Assembly (NCBI RefSeq): GCF_964340395.1
Contig: NC_135566.1
Span: 10,664,501 to 10,728,500, forward strand
DNA length: 64,000 nucleotides
Origin: Glandiceps talaboti
Taxonomy: Eukaryota > Hemichordata > Enteropneusta > Spengelidae
Direction: 5' to 3'
Positions 32,301 through 46,611 of this stretch are shown here, one piece after another. Below the pieces are notes generated by a model, which was given only the letters and a program-made list of their open reading frames with translations, did no database searches and was not told the DNA's origin. Position 1 is the first letter of the stretch. The number at the start of each line of letters is the position of its first letter. Both the position numbers and the translations under genes were made by a program.

Positions 32301-35300
32301 TTGTATCGACATTAAAGTGGCCATATGGATGAGAATTTGGTATTTATTTTGGATTTTTATTTAATAAAACAGCTTCACTATGTTTTTCTACTTGAAAAAA
32401 TAACGTGAAATAACATATACTAAGTCCGTGTTCACATCTCAATAAATGGCAAAACATTAAAGAATGTGTAAAATGTTTGTTATTGTACGTACAATAACAA
32501 ACTTTTTACACTTTTTGCATCTTTTTGCAATGTATTGAGTTATGAACATGGACTTGGTATATGTTCTTTCGCATTATTTTTTCAAGTAGAAAAACATAGT
32601 GAAGCTGTTTTATCACATAAAAATCCAAAATAAATACCAAATTCTCATCCATATGGCCACTTTAAAGATACAGCCTTCCTTTGTATTCATACTTTTCACA
32701 CCTTAGCACTTAATGAAATTGTAGTAATGTGGTGTGGTGGATGCTGGTACTATGTTAATTCAATATTTATCAGAATTTTGAAACTAACAGGAAGTAATAT
32801 GAAAATACCTTTTATCAACAAAAAAACTTCAATTATTGTCTCAAAGATAATGTGAAAAAAAATATGTGGGAAATTCTGAATGGTCAGTTATTACCTGATT
32901 TTTCTGAAATTCAGCCCCAGGTGACTATTTGGAAATAGGGAAATTCAGTATATCAGATTTCAATAAATGTATAAAATGGGTGTGTACAGCATGTTATATG
33001 TGATATTTGAAATAAAAATTGGAAAAGTAAAAAAGAATGGCTGTTTCTTATCTTCGTATGTTTGTATCATAGGGGATGAGACCCAAGAATACGAAGCAGT
33101 AGAGTCTGTGGAGGAGTTCACTACACTGAAAAGATCTCTTTCTAAAGTAGGTAACCTTCATACCATGTATGCAAATAGAGAATCATTGACAAAAGTTTTT
33201 TAAGAAAGGACACAAGAATTTCATCTTATGAAATCTTTTCTGTTTTAAATTGTTATGATGAATGTTACACCATATCATGACGTCTCATCTCATCTGTTAG
33301 ATCATAGTGCTATTTTTTAGTGACAATAATAAATATGATCTAACATATGGCATGTCATGATATGGTTTGCCACACCATATCATATATCACACCAAGCCAC
33401 ACCATGTCATGCCATGCTATGCAACACCATGTCATATCACACCAAGCCACACCATACCATGCCATGCTATGCAACACCATGTCATATCACACCAAGCCAT
33501 GCCATGCCACACCATGTCACATCACATCACACCAATATCATATCACACCACCCATACCACATCAAGCCAAGCGGAAACACACAACAACACACTACACCAT
33601 GCAATGACACACCATGCCAAAACAATGCCATAGCACGCCATGCCACAATATGTCACACCACACCTCATTATTACTATAGTGTATCATTCATATACCATGC
33701 ACCACTATACTATATCCAAATTATACACAATCACATAATACCCAACATTCAGTCTTATAACATACATCTGATCATGTCATTCATCTCATTATATTGAATT
33801 ACCTTTCAATAAATCACAGGTTATTATTTTAAACTAAATACAGCAAGGCATATACATTAGAACCTGTTCCATTTTGTACTGTCACACCCCTTTCTGTTCG
33901 TGATGACTTGCTACATCCTCATCTCTTATTTTCACAATTAAACTTGCATTCACATTCAAATCAGGTCACAGTGGTCGGTCGTCATGGTACCATGATATTA
34001 TACTATCTATGATAATGTTGATTTGATGATAATGATTGTAATCATCATAATCATTGACAGGATCAAGATACTACTGATGAGCCAGCAGCCAAGAAAACTA
34101 AGTCTATCACGAAAGTAGAACAAGAAACATCAGAATCACCACAAGGGAAAGATACTTCACCAAAGCAAGCAGCAGATTGTACAGACAGTGCAGAAGGCAA
34201 GAAAGTAAAAGATGTTGGTCAAAAAACAGGTATATGCTTGAACCAGATTCATATTATTAACCTCAAATTGAATATATATGTTATAACTAGGTGAATTTCA
34301 TAGTTTTGTGCCAGCATGGTTTGCAGTATGTGTGTGTCAAAGGTCATTGAAAATGTATGGGCCATGGACAAGACTAGTTCTGCTGAACTATTTCCATGGT
34401 CAACATCAGATAACAATTATGTATTTCTTTTGTATTCATTTTGTATATTTGTATCATATGCATGTTCTTTGAAAGTGTTGCTTATTTCTGTTATCTGGTG
34501 AAATAAATTTCATTCATTTGTTTGTTCATTCATTCATTCATTCATTCATTCATTCATTCATAGTAGATGACTAACTTCTAAAGCAGACATAGATTTGAAG
34601 TAAATTGCCTGGGAGTAAACAGAAGAGTGTTAATTAAAATGACAGTCTTTTCCCACACAGAGTCATCCAAGGAAGATAGTCGTAACAGTTCTACAAAATT
34701 AGAGGAAACAGAAAAGGAGACAAAATTGCCAGCAGAAATTCCAAAAACTGATGAAGCAAAAGAGTGTAAAGAGACAACAAAGGTATCAGATACTGGTGTA
34801 CTTAAGGAAATGAAAAGTGGAAGTACGAAAGGTGATGGTGATGGAAAAGATACCGTGGCAAAGGATGATGGCAAAGATACCATGGCAAAGGATGAAATGG
34901 AGGAAGCATTGCTATGTGGAATTTGTCAAGATATCTTGCATGATTGTATCAGGTAATTATCAAAATACATGTATGAAAGTGTTTGATTTATTTAGGAACA
35001 ACAGAACTGAGGATCAATACTTTGATTTGTTGTACAATGGTAGCAATGATCCAAGGTGTGTCCAAATCACCACATCAGTGTTATGCAATTTAGAAGGCTC
35101 AAATGAGATTTGCGGTCAAAGACTGAAAGCTGGGATAAATTATAGAGTATCATAGTACTCAGCTAAGACTCTCTGGGCTTTTATCATTCATTATTTTAAT
35201 AAGATATATTTTCAAACAAAAAACCACACAACTGTGTTCTTTGTGTGAAATGAACTTGGCAGACTGACTGACTGACTGACTGACTGACTGACTGATCGTA

Positions 35301-38300
35301 AAACAGTCAAATGAACATGTATACTCCTTGGGAGACTACTAGTAACTGGTAAATATGTTTTTTTTTAAAGTTGAAGACATTTTCCTTTACAACACTAGAA
35401 ATGAATGATAAATTCCAAACATTTGAAGATAGTGAGACTTAAAAAAAAAAATCTCTCAAGGGACTGGTGCCAGTCATAATTCAGTTTTCCTACAATGTCA
35501 TTGTACTATTTAACAGAAATGGGTACTTGGTTAAAGTCTGTGCAATGTAACTGTACTCACATTATTTTGAGACCATTTTCAATATTCATAATTTCTCTTT
35601 ATTTGATAGTTTACAGCCTTGTATGCATTCATTCTGTGCATCATGCTACTCACCGTGGATGGAACGAGCTAATGATTGTCCTTCTGTAAGTTTTTACTTT
35701 TAATGTGTTTTTATTAATTCTTGTACACCTATCTCACAACTTGTTGCTGCCATTTCATCAAAAGAGAAGTCATGTGCATTGAATGCCCTCTCCTCATTTC
35801 CATTAAAAGTTATCAAAATCCTTGACATTTGGCTACATAGTAACAAGCATTGCAATCTAGTGGGAATAAATATGCATATATTAGCATACATTATACTATT
35901 CATCATTACATGTTGAGTTGCTTTACTACTACAAGTACACTCTCAAACATCTGAAATTAGCATATCTTACCACTATGCAAATGATATGCAAATGAGTATT
36001 TCACTGTTAGCAAGAAATCCAAAATGGCGGACATGACATTTCAGTTGTATGAATATATGCCCATCACCAGCCATTTCCTTTGTTCTGTGTTACCAGATTT
36101 GGGGCTTCAGACTGAATGATTCATCATTATCAACACTGTCAATCAACCCCATTTATGCTACAATTGCTTCCCATTTGAAAGAGCGCCCTCAGTAACATTT
36201 GTTGTCTATTGGGAATAATGATTAGTCTCTGTGAATTTATTCTCTAAATAGTGGAAAAGTTTGTGAGATCTGTCTGCAATATTTTTTAGATTGTATCATT
36301 GTAAGAAAAATTTCTTGCATTTACATATTTTGTTGCATCCTGTATAAGATTATATTAACAGAGTTAGTTTGGTATTCATCTTCAGTATCTTACCTTACAC
36401 TGTCTGTCTTTTATCCACAGTGTCGTAATAAAGTGGCACGGATTAGTCGCAATCATATCATTAATAATTTGATAGAAGCTTACTTGAAAGAACATCCGGG
36501 TAAGTTGATGATAGAAATACCCTGCCCTCCTCCCCCATGCCCCCCCCCCCATGCCCCCCCCCCTCCTCTAAGGCTAACTGTTTGTAAAAGTACCACAGCA
36601 GGAACATTTCACAATCCTGACTTACCACTCACTGATTGTCGGTACTATTATATCAAGTATAAAGTTTCAGTTCGTGAATTTAGAAATCTAATTTTTACTG
36701 TTTCTACACTTTTTGTAGCCTGCTTGGTTACTGCACTATTGACATACGTTGTTACCTGGACATACCTCCTAGCCTTATAGCCTGTTTACTGCACTGTTGA
36801 GATACATCATTAGTTGGTCGTACCTCCTAGCCCTCGTATTCTCTGCTTGTCTTGATTACATTGTCAAAACTGATAATAAATTATTTGAATTTTTTCACCC
36901 AATAGCCTGGCCGATGACATTGGGCAGTTCCAACAGCCATGACAACTCATCAGACTATTATTCATGAGCAAATTATGCAAATGTACGTCATGCATTCCTA
37001 AGTGTAGGCAAAGCAATATTATGGACATGTAGTGGACATGTGATAATTTACATGTTATTTACATATGATTATGTAAATTTAACATACCGATTTTGGTAAT
37101 GACTTTTGGCTCGGGGTGTGGCTATATTAACTTTGAAAGCGTAGTCAAGACAAGTGAAAAGTTCATTAATCTCTGACCTCATATACTAAATGATGGATCC
37201 ATGTTATACAATATGTGATTATAATTTATTTTTTTAGAAAAGAAAAGAAGTGATGAAGAAATCAAAGAACTTAATTCAAAAAATAAAATTACAGATGACA
37301 TGGTGAGTCAAATGTGGCATAATTTGAAATAATAAGTGATAATTTATTAGATAATTACCCGTGATTACTTGCACTGGTGTGCATGTATACTAGTGGTATT
37401 TGCATTAGAGTGCAATATCGATAATGTTATATGCACACCTGTTTACAAATGATATGCAAAGGGGTGCACAATCGTTCCTCGTACATGAAATCATGCAATC
37501 ACACAGTGTGATTTTTACAGAAATCTACTCTTTCGGATAAACGTATATATGTAATGATAACAGAACCCCCATGCCATGATAGTTCCAGTGTGGGTACCCA
37601 GGGGTATTTGCACTCATGCTTGCATTGTTATCTGCTACACTTTCACTCACTATACTAGTGAAAGTACGGGTGCAGAGAATACTGCAAGCACACATGCAAA
37701 TACCCCTAGTATGCCACACTTGCACTCATACATCATAGTGTTCTGTCATAGTATATCTATGAACAGTACCAGTTATTAGATTATTAACTTGGGTTTTGAT
37801 GTTTCATTTAATATCCAATCTTAACTTACGGCGAAAATAAAACAAAACAAAAAATAGACACACAGGTTTCAGTTTGATTGCATCAGATTTGTTATAAATA
37901 GATGACGATAGCCACTTGAAAAGTGACAGCATGTTGAATTTACCATATTCTAAATAGTTCAGTTTGTGATGGCTGTGTTTGTATGTATTTTCTACAGATA
38001 CAGCCGAAAGTAAGGCGTCGATATTCAGATGAGTGGGACAGTGATGAGGAAGAAGAGGAGGAAGAGGATGATGATGATGATGGTGAAGATGGCTGTCGAG
38101 TTGACGTGTAAGTAATTGCAACCCCCCCCCCCCCACCCTCACCTCCAAAAAGAAGGAAAAAAGTGTGTGTGTGTGGGGGGGGGGGTTCCAATCTATTGAA
38201 AACTTTCATAGCAGATTAGGATTACAAAATCAAATTTGAGTGAGATAAAAAGTTTTGAGACCAGCAGTTGGTCCTTTACAACTCCACTGATATGATAGCT

Positions 38301-41300
38301 ATATCTAATGTGAGAACCATGGACTGAATCATGGGCCTTTAAATACATGGAAGCTATAACAAGCCATGAGAAGTAAATATTAGTTAGAAGGAACAAGGCG
38401 ATACTGGTTTTGGTATTAGCTACACTTCATTATGCTTATATAGGGGACCTTATATAGGGGACCAAGAAAAGTCATTTCCACTGACCCTGAAACACCCTGC
38501 TTGTCTATTGAAAATAGAGTTATATAATTGCCAAATCTTGCTTAGATGTGGAATTGGTGACAATGACTGCTGGGTTCCTATAAAGCATAACATAATGATG
38601 CTAAGATAAAATCAACCTTGCTTTGCATGAGAGAGGTGGTAAGTAACCACAAAACAAACCACTAGACTTTCAGTTCAAGACAAAGTAACCACCAGTAATA
38701 TAATATATTGTGAATTGGAATTTTACAGACCTGCATTTGGGTTTGGAGCCAGAGTGATTAATGCTGTAGGGGGACTGTTTGGATTGGGTATGGTCAGGTA
38801 ATGTATAATAATCATATAATCCAGTATAGTCACAAAATAACAAAATTTGCTCTGACTAAATGCAAGAATTAGACAGTATCATGTCTAAAGGAAAGAGATG
38901 TGAGAACAAAATTGAAAATTTTCCAAGAGACATCTGTAGAGACTCTTAAGTAAGGAGAGGACCAGGGCATATATGCATTTATATTGTCATTAGCCCAGTC
39001 TTAGGTAGAAGGTTTATTTGTACAAGAAAGAGTATGTCTCAGCTAACAGTTTGTGTATATCTGTATAGACCACCACAAACAATATGCAGACAGTGTCCAG
39101 GCAATGTTGCCAAGGTAACTAGCACCTCGACACCAACCATAACAACATCAACTACTACAGTTAGTTTGGCAGCGACAACAACCACTGCAGCTGCAACAAT
39201 ACCAACAACACAATCCAAAACTACAGCACCAGAGAGAGGCAAAGATGAAACATCAACTGCTGCAGCCAGTACAACAATGCCAGCTGCAACAGCTGACAAG
39301 TCGAAAGATGTAGAAATTCAACCGTCTTCATCAGCAGGACCATCTACGTCTACAGCTGGTGATGATGCAAAACCATCTACGTCTGATGGTGGTTCTGGAA
39401 CTACCCCAGCTGCTGAAAATACTAGAACTACTCCAGATGGTATTGTAGTTAGAATGCCAGTACCACTACAGTATGTATGCGCTCAGAATCAAGTTCATTT
39501 GATGTGTCTGTGTTGTAAGCAGGCCATGCCAGATAGGAGAACTGAAGCCACTACCAACCCAGAAATTCCTGCACAACAATGTGAGTGTTTTAATACATAA
39601 AGCCCAACATTAGTCTGTTTAATCTCAAAGCCTCCAAATCCTATGTAAAATATAGTTATCATTTCAGGTAATGTTCCATCTTCAACTAAATGTCAAACAG
39701 AATGAAATTAAGTTTTTAAGATGATTTCAGTATTTAGGTTGTTTATGTAAAAAAAAATGAATTCTGTTGTTTGAATGTGCTATAAATCTTTGCAGCTTTT
39801 CAGTCTAACTAAAAATATTGCTGGTAACTTTGGCCTTTTCATTTGTTCCATTTTTTTTTTGTTCCATATATTGTATTTATTGACATAAGAAAGTATAATT
39901 TTAAATTTATGTGTTACTTTCGGTCAAATTCACATAAAATATATGGAAATATCAAAATCTATATCAAGTTGACAGAAGACATTGGTTCTGTGGTGCTCGA
40001 AAAAATGAGTTAAAATGTTCCAAATTATTATTTTTTACCCAAGTTTTTCATAAATTATGAAATATGAGATACAATTGTATTATTACCCAACATTTTATTC
40101 ATTGGCCGGAAAATACTTGTGACTTCACTTGAGGGTTTTGTCATTGCTTGTCTTGCAACTCGTAGTAACAAGACCCCTTAGGTCACTCATTTTTTCCTTG
40201 GCTGAATGAAGAAATATATTGGGGAGTAATATCTAATTGTAGAATCTTTCCTAAGGGGGAATTTAATTTATTTTTTCTGTTCCTTGCAGGTGATATTTGT
40301 TATAGAGGTTACTGTCACATGTACTGGGGATGTAAACGTGTAGACTGCTATGGTTGTTTGAATCATTTTAGAGGTACGATTTATACTCGAATGTTTGTTT
40401 TTTTCACTCTCAACCACTTTGCTGTATTAAAGTCAAAGTGATAAAAAAAGACACCCTCAAAGGCTGAATTGCAATGACTTCATTAACTTTATCAGTAAAA
40501 ATTTGTGTTTGGAACATCTTATTCAAATCATAGATCTTTATAAACTGTCCTGATAAATCATGAAATGTGCTGATTTGTGTAGTTTACTTCTAGTTCTACA
40601 CTGTGTTCATTTTAGTTTTAAATTTCTGATTTTTGTCACGTTTTCATTTGTTTGTATAAAAAATATTTCTTGTTTTTTTCAACTTTGTATTTGAATATCT
40701 TTTATTGCTTTACATGGATGGAAATTACCATTCCATAAAATGTTTATACAATATATGTATTTCAAAGTACATAGTGTACTCTAATTCACTACTTTTAACA
40801 ACATCAGTCTTATAACCTGTGCAATGGCAATCCATCACCAATCAATCCATACTTGTGCAAGCTCAGGCGAGGGCCTGTTGTCATTGTTTACATGGCTACC
40901 ATAACTGTTTATTCATTCATTCATTCATTCATTCATTCATTCATTCATTCATTCATTCATGATCCATCCATTCACTCACTCATTCATTCATTCATGATCC
41001 ATCTGTTCGTTCATGATCCATCCATTCACTCATTCATTCATTCATTCATTCATTCATTCATGATCCATTCATTCATTCATTGATCCATCCATCCAGCCAT
41101 TCGTTCATTCATTTCTTCGTTGTTTCATCCATCCATTCAATCAATCAATCATTCATCCATCCATCCATTCATTCATTCATTTATTCATTCATTCATCCAT
41201 CCATCCATCCATCCATCCATTCATCCATTCAGATTAATTATACATTCAGCCAATAGAGGGCAGTCTTCGTGGAGCAACATGCATGGTATATTCAACATTT

Positions 41301-44300
41301 TGTTCAACAATATAATCTGTACAAGCCAATTGTAAACACTTGAGAAATCAAATTAGCTTAGTGTGAAGAAATTATTGAACAATATTAATATTATCATATA
41401 ATTGTTGATCTTCAGAGGATATATGACGTGACTAAATTAGCATATAGATGTCAAACTCAAGTTGTAATTTTGTTTGATTTTTCTAGATATGAACTTTGGA
41501 AAAAAAAGTTTAGTAAACATAATAAATGATAATCATTTTGAATCAGAAATATTTCGGGTAAGTACTTTATTTGATTTGTTGCAATCTCATTCATCTGAAT
41601 TACTCTTATAAATGACTGTATATTTGTTAATGGCATATAAATTGTACACACCGATTAGTACAGAAAACCATCTTTCAGCCACCAACAATCTAATGAAAAA
41701 ATTATACAATTTTGGTCTTCAGTACATCAATGGGTTCTGTAGTGAAAGTACAATACATTGTATTCCGATGATGTGTAAGCTAAAAATATGTACATTCATA
41801 CTTCAGACATGTTTTGAGATGGTCTTGTAACAAGACCTGGGATCTGTGCTAGGAAGGTTGCTGAACAAAAGTTGAGGATGACAGTACCACTGGGCAAGTC
41901 CTGACAGCACCTTTGGTGCTATGTGACCTGTGGTCAGCCACTTTGAAAGTTAACAGAATTGCCTGTAGGTCTAGCAGCTACTCTAGTTTTAGATAACTAT
42001 ACAAATACATGTTTATTTCCTTTTATTTCGTCTTAAATATACATTATTTTAATTGCTTTTTTTTTTCCTTTTTTTGTAATTCCACTAGAACTACATGGAA
42101 GACCAAAAATTGACAGTGACAGATGTTTTAACAGAATGTCTTGCCAGACTAGATAGGGGAGAATACGTTAGCACAGGTAGATTATGGTTTAATGATAACT
42201 ATTATCAGAATGTGTTGGGAATATATCATTATTGTCATTGTATGGCATCCAATGTATCACAACCACAACAACAACCATTAGTCATCATCATGAATATCAC
42301 CATGACTACCACTAATACAGCAGAAATGCATTCAGATTCCATGATTTGATAAGAGCCAATTTCAAATGAACCAGCCCCAGGTATATGATATAGATCTGGT
42401 TGCACCCATCCACTGTAAAGTATTACTTACACTAGTTTGATAGATGTTGGATAATTATCTTAGTTTTTGTTGATGTGTCTTTGTGAATGTGATTCTTTTC
42501 AAACATGTTTGATCATTGAAACTAAACACAATTATAATTTCTGCTGTAATTACTGTAATAATTTATCAAACGTGGCCATTTATTTTCAAAAAATCAATCG
42601 ATAAATTCTTGACAAAATTAGAGCATACAGTACATAGCATGACATTAATCTTTACAGTTTCGTGACAGTTTATTGCACCTTGTTTTTTTCAGATGCTCAC
42701 AACTTCAGAGGCAGGAAGGGTTCAGATGTGAGAATATGTTATCCATGTGGTCTACGGAACTTGAAAGAACTAGCTTATCAATTCAGAAGAGATATCCCAA
42801 GAACTGAACTTCCAGGTAAGTGTAACCACAGTATATGTGTAACACAAACATACAGCCATAGTAATCGTATCTATTAAGAATTTCTGTACCATAAAGTAGA
42901 CTTGACATTTTTGTCTTAGTGTCTACGTCGTGCCGAGTTTGAACTTGAACAATGATCCATACACAAGTTCCCATCATAGATTGAGAATTCAACATGTTTT
43001 TGAACAAATCACTTGTCCTTCTTCAGTGTGTAACTGAATCTGACAGAATGATCCAAATTTGCTGAAGGTCAGTGTTTAGTGCTTCCATGATGAACATACA
43101 CACAATACTGATCTCTTCAAAATAGTACCATGTCACATGATGTGTGTTTACTACGCTGACCTCTGTCAAAACAAATTTCAACTACTGGTATTTGGGAATG
43201 TTACATGTATTAACAGCAAGTGTGTTAAAGGTCATTACACAGAACAGAAATAATGATTAAAGAAAGGTATCATAAATTAGAGCTATGGTATATGGTTTAT
43301 GAAATGAATTCAGAGGTCTGTAATATGAAAAACAGTAAAAAGTATTTGAAATCTACATATTTTTTGCATTTTTATTTTGGTAAATAAAAACTAAAATTTC
43401 CAGTTGCCTTCACACAAAATGAAGTGCTAAAACAAGCAGTTTCCTATCAGTATATATTGTACTTTGTGTCACTCTAATTTAACAAAATTCATTTATATAT
43501 CTTATAGTAATATTCATTGATATATATTTTCAGGTACCGTTACTTCAAGACCTGATTGTTACTGGGGTAAGAACTGCAGGACACAGAGGAATAGGCCACA
43601 CCATGCTGCGTAAGTTGACTGAAAATAGTTGAGTTTTGAACTCAGTCAAATGGTTCCAAGAAACTAGTACAGAAATCATGCTATACTAAAACTAGGATGA
43701 ACACAGACTAAAAGTACATGTTGATGTAAGCTATCAATAGACATTAATGTTATTACACTCATAGTAGGGTGGTGTCTCTAATAGTAAGCTTTCCTCAAAT
43801 GGCTGACGCCATTCAGCCTCATTCAGTGTTTATACTATGTCAATTACAGGGTAATTATATCCACATAACCATAACACACTGTCGGCTATCACCCACTTGT
43901 GTAAATTTACCATACCTGCAAGTAAATTACAACTAGAAAGTGTTTTCATGAATCTAAGCCCTATTAATTAAATCTCAGAAGTCAAATAAATTTCAAGTCT
44001 GGTGTGTTTGTTTTGATGGATATGTACAGTAGGAATGTAGAATTGCATTCAGTAACTGCAACAATGGGATCTCATTTGTAATTCAAGATTGTCATTTTCT
44101 ATGACAACACATCAATACCTCCCCCCCCCCCACCCCCACCCCCCACCCCCCAACCATTAGTATTTACATTGAAATCTTTTGAAAGCAACATCATTTCAGA
44201 CCACTTTTGTGTATGGGATTACTTGACTAATCGCTTCCTTGATGCATATCAGATGAAATGTAAGAAACCTTTATATAAGAAAACAGCAACTTGAATGAAA

Positions 44301-44420
44301 AATAGCTGGACTTTTAATAACTTCAACAGTTATGGCCATGATTAACATGTCATATAATTTCTTTGTTTTTTTTTGGTTTTCAGACGCTTCAATCATGTTT
44401 GTGACCAGATTAGGACATAA
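29339..44420 (+). CDS. CHFR: E3 ubiquitin ligase CHFR (checkpoint with FHA and RING)
   Basis: Twenty coding exons: 29339-29444, 29915-30014, 30958-31006, 31708-31771, 32129-32215, 33073-33146, 34061-34229, 34661-34952, 35610-35685, 36421-36499, 37238-37302, 37998-38107, 38729-38797, 39069-39580, 40290-40373, 41487-41557, 42089-42176, 42693-42815, 43534-43609 and 44384-44420. They total 2331 nt, giving 776 aa (human 664), all in phase. FHA domain at about 25-95 with GR at 32-33, SGKH at 48-51 and a TNGT motif. RING C3HC4 with Cys302, 305, 318, His320, Cys323, 326, 337 and 340. Then NKITDDMIQPKVRR, an acidic run (exon 12), a Thr/Ala/Ser-rich insert (exon 14), the Cys-rich block around CHMYWGCKRVDCYGC, and a C-terminal PBZ finger with Cys748, Cys754, His763 and His769. 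In vertebrates CHFR delays mitotic entry under spindle stress and binds poly(ADP-ribose) through PBZ. The extra length lies in the low-complexity linkers. Confidence 0.96.
31020..31189. mobile_element. 170-bp TIR element with 11-bp target duplication
   Basis: Starts AGTCTCGCTGCCAAAC and ends in the inverted TCTGGCAGAGAGACT; the arms pair for about 60 bp. It is flanked on both sides by AATAATAGTAT (31009-31019 and 31190-31200), a perfect 11-bp duplication. That length fits Mutator-like transposition (9-11 bp). It lies in CHFR intron 3, with the duplicated site starting at intron position +3, so the donor was preserved. Non-coding. Confidence 0.88.
32312..32665. mobile_element. TTAA-flanked foldback MITE, copy 2
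   Basis: Same family as 25846-26138. TTAA stands at both borders (32312-32315 and 32662-32665), with AGTGGCCATATGGATGAGAA at the left, its complement at the right, and central GTTATTGTACGTACAATAAC. It is the longest copy and lies in CHFR intron 5. Confidence 0.85.
33340..33670. repeat. 50-bp minisatellite in CHFR intron 6
   Basis: Units with ATATCACACCAAGCC start at 33383, 33434 and 33484, each followed by variants of 'caccatgtcatgccatgctatgcaacaccatgt'. The array decays to the right. Several His/Cys-rich false open frames run through it. Confidence 0.85.
34529..34561. repeat. (CATT)n microsatellite
   Basis: About eight tetranucleotide units in CHFR intron 7. Confidence 0.95.
35259..35296. 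repeat. (GACT)n microsatellite
   Basis: About nine units in CHFR intron 8. Confidence 0.95.
36716..36835 (+). repeat. Tandem duplication of about 60 bp in CHFR intron 10
   Basis: Two adjacent diverged copies: tagcctgcttggttactgc..tacctcctagcc and tagcctgtttactgc..tacctcctagccc. Confidence 0.75.
37554..37750. mobile_element. Foldback element in CHFR intron 11
   Basis: Inverted arms: GGGGTATTTGCACTCATGC (near 37600) pairs with GCACACATGCAAATACCCC (near 37688), and the outer ends tgataacagaac and gttctgtca also pair. About 190 bp and non-coding. Confidence 0.65.
40908..41232. repeat. (CATT)n/(CCAT)n satellite tract in CHFR intron 15
   Basis: About 325 bases of ATTC, CCAT and CAAT tetranucleotides with insertions of 'gatccatc'. 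It reads as poly(Ile-His-Ser-Phe) in false open frames. Confidence 0.95.
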
Positions 44421-44674
44421 AGATATAATCATCTTATCTTCAGACAGTGACTGAACTGTGGTCCACAATCTCAAGTTTATTATCCACCCAGAATTATGAA
44501 TTAAATTTTATTCATATAACATTTTGTGAAAATTGTGATCAGCAAAGAAGGTGTTATATACTTTACATTGTATATTATATTTTCTGTTATTGGTAACCAT
44601 CATTTTATAAACAAAACTAAATATTGGATGATCGAAGAAGACATTCTAAGGCATTTTATGTAGTATTTGCTAAC

Positions 44675-45078
44675 TATGTATGTATGTATGTATGTATGTA
44701 TGTATGTATGTATGTATGTATGTATGTATGTATGTATGTATGTATGTATGTATGTATGTATGTATGTATGTATGTATGTATGTATGTATATAATGTATGT
44801 ATGTATGTATGTATGTATGTATGTATGTATGTATGTATGTATGTATGTATATAATGTATGTATGTATGTATGTTGTATGTATGTATGTATGTATGTATGT
44901 ATGTATGTATGTATGTATGTATATAATGTATGTATGTATGTATGTATGTATGTATGTATGTATGTATGTATGTATGTATGTATGTATGTATGTATGTATG
45001 TATGTATGTATGTGTGTGTGAGTATGTGTGTGTATGTATGTCTGTATGTATGTATGTATGTATGTATGTATGTATGTA

Positions 45079-45113
<35 letters not shown>

Positions 45114-45370
45114 ATGTATGTATGTATGCATGCATGCATGTATGTATGTATGTATGTGTTTGTGTGTGTGTGCATGCATGCATGCTTGTATGTATGTATG
45201 TATGTATGTATGTATGTATGTATGTATGTATGTATGTATGTATACGTGTGTGTGTGTATGTATATGTGTATGTACGTACATACATGTGTGTGTATGTATG
45301 TATGTATGTATGTATGTACGTACGTACATACGTACGTACGTGTACGTGTGTGTGTGTGTATCTATGTATG
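44675..45370. repeat. (TATG)n microsatellite, about 700 bp
   Basis: Long tetranucleotide tract with small interruptions (tataatg, ttg) and a right part mixed with (TG)n, (TGCA)n and TACG. It begins about 250 bp after the CHFR stop codon. It creates open frames of up to 242 codons on both strands that are not genes. Confidence 0.98.
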
Positions 45371-46109
45371 TATTGACATCACATATTTTAGTTGATTAGA
45401 TGGAAATTTATTTGATGGAGGATTTGTTTTGCAGATTTGTGTTGATTTGATTTAATTTGATTTGATTTGATATTTGTGACCTGGAACACACTCTTAGAGT
45501 TGCAGTTCATGTTTCAAGATCCATACTTTTGAAATGTCAGTTGATGTCAAATTCTTCTTCCTTATAAAGACACCTATGCTGCACATTCTGCACAGTACTA
45601 CTTAGAGCAGTAAATTGTCCTTATATCATTTACAATGCAAGTATAGCTGAATTTGCTAATTAAAAATAAATACAATATTGACTATTTTGTTTTGAAATGA
45701 TGTTTTGTGTTTTTGCTAAGGTTTTAAAACTCTCAGTAACAGAAAAGGGTAGATCCAGTAAAATGTGTATAGATTTCCATACCTTGTTATACAATAAGTT
45801 TGTAGGGGAACCCTGGTAAAATACTAATACCCGGAGTAGATTTCTCCTAGTTAACACTCTTAATTAAAAAATACTAGTACTCTGACATTACTAGTGTATA
45901 AATTGAGGATCATACCAAATATTATGAAGCACTGATGATAGTTGAATTACTCTTTTAATCCCGTTATTGGTAGAATGTGCTTGGGGAACAAATTTTCCTG
46001 AAAATCAAAGGTCTTAATATCCCTCCAAACTTTGACATGTGTAAGCTTTGTTTGTTGTCATTTACACAGTATTCGATGGCCATATTGGATTCTAAGATGT
46101 CTTCATTTT

Positions 46110-46111
<2 letters not shown>

Positions 46112-46146
<35 letters not shown>

Positions 46147-46169
46147 AGGGAGGGAGGGAGGGAGGGAGG

Positions 46170-46206
<37 letters not shown>
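46112..46206. repeat. (GA)n-(GGGA)n-(GA)n tract
   Basis: Purine-only tract of about 95 bases with a central GGGA/GGAG block. Confidence 0.97.
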
Positions 46207-46207
<1 letters not shown>

Positions 46208-46491
46208 ACTAAGACAGTACAATGTAATTATTTTGGAACAGTAAATTTGAAACGAATGAGACGTTTTGATCCATTTAATACTACGGACCTTGGTCACGCA
46301 ATGATTTAATTAGTCATTGTCAATGTTTCTCTCAGAACTATATTTTACTGTCCTATTGATTCTTAGTACCAGGAACAATATATTGTCCATATTGAGCATT
46401 GTTCTCCTTTATATATATATATATGTGTCTGATGATCGCAATATGCGTGAAACTCCGAGTTACACCCAAGAAAGAGTTCCAGTACTACCAA

Positions 46492-46611
<120 letters not shown>

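Noticed and set aside
33347-33797. His/Cys/Ser-rich open frames in CHFR intron 6
   Set aside because: Translation of the 50-bp minisatellite.
44600-45399. Long open frames on both strands (up to 242 codons)
   Set aside because: They are translations of the (TATG)n tract (Met-Tyr-Val-Cys or His-Thr-Tyr-Ile repeats) with no start context or similarity.
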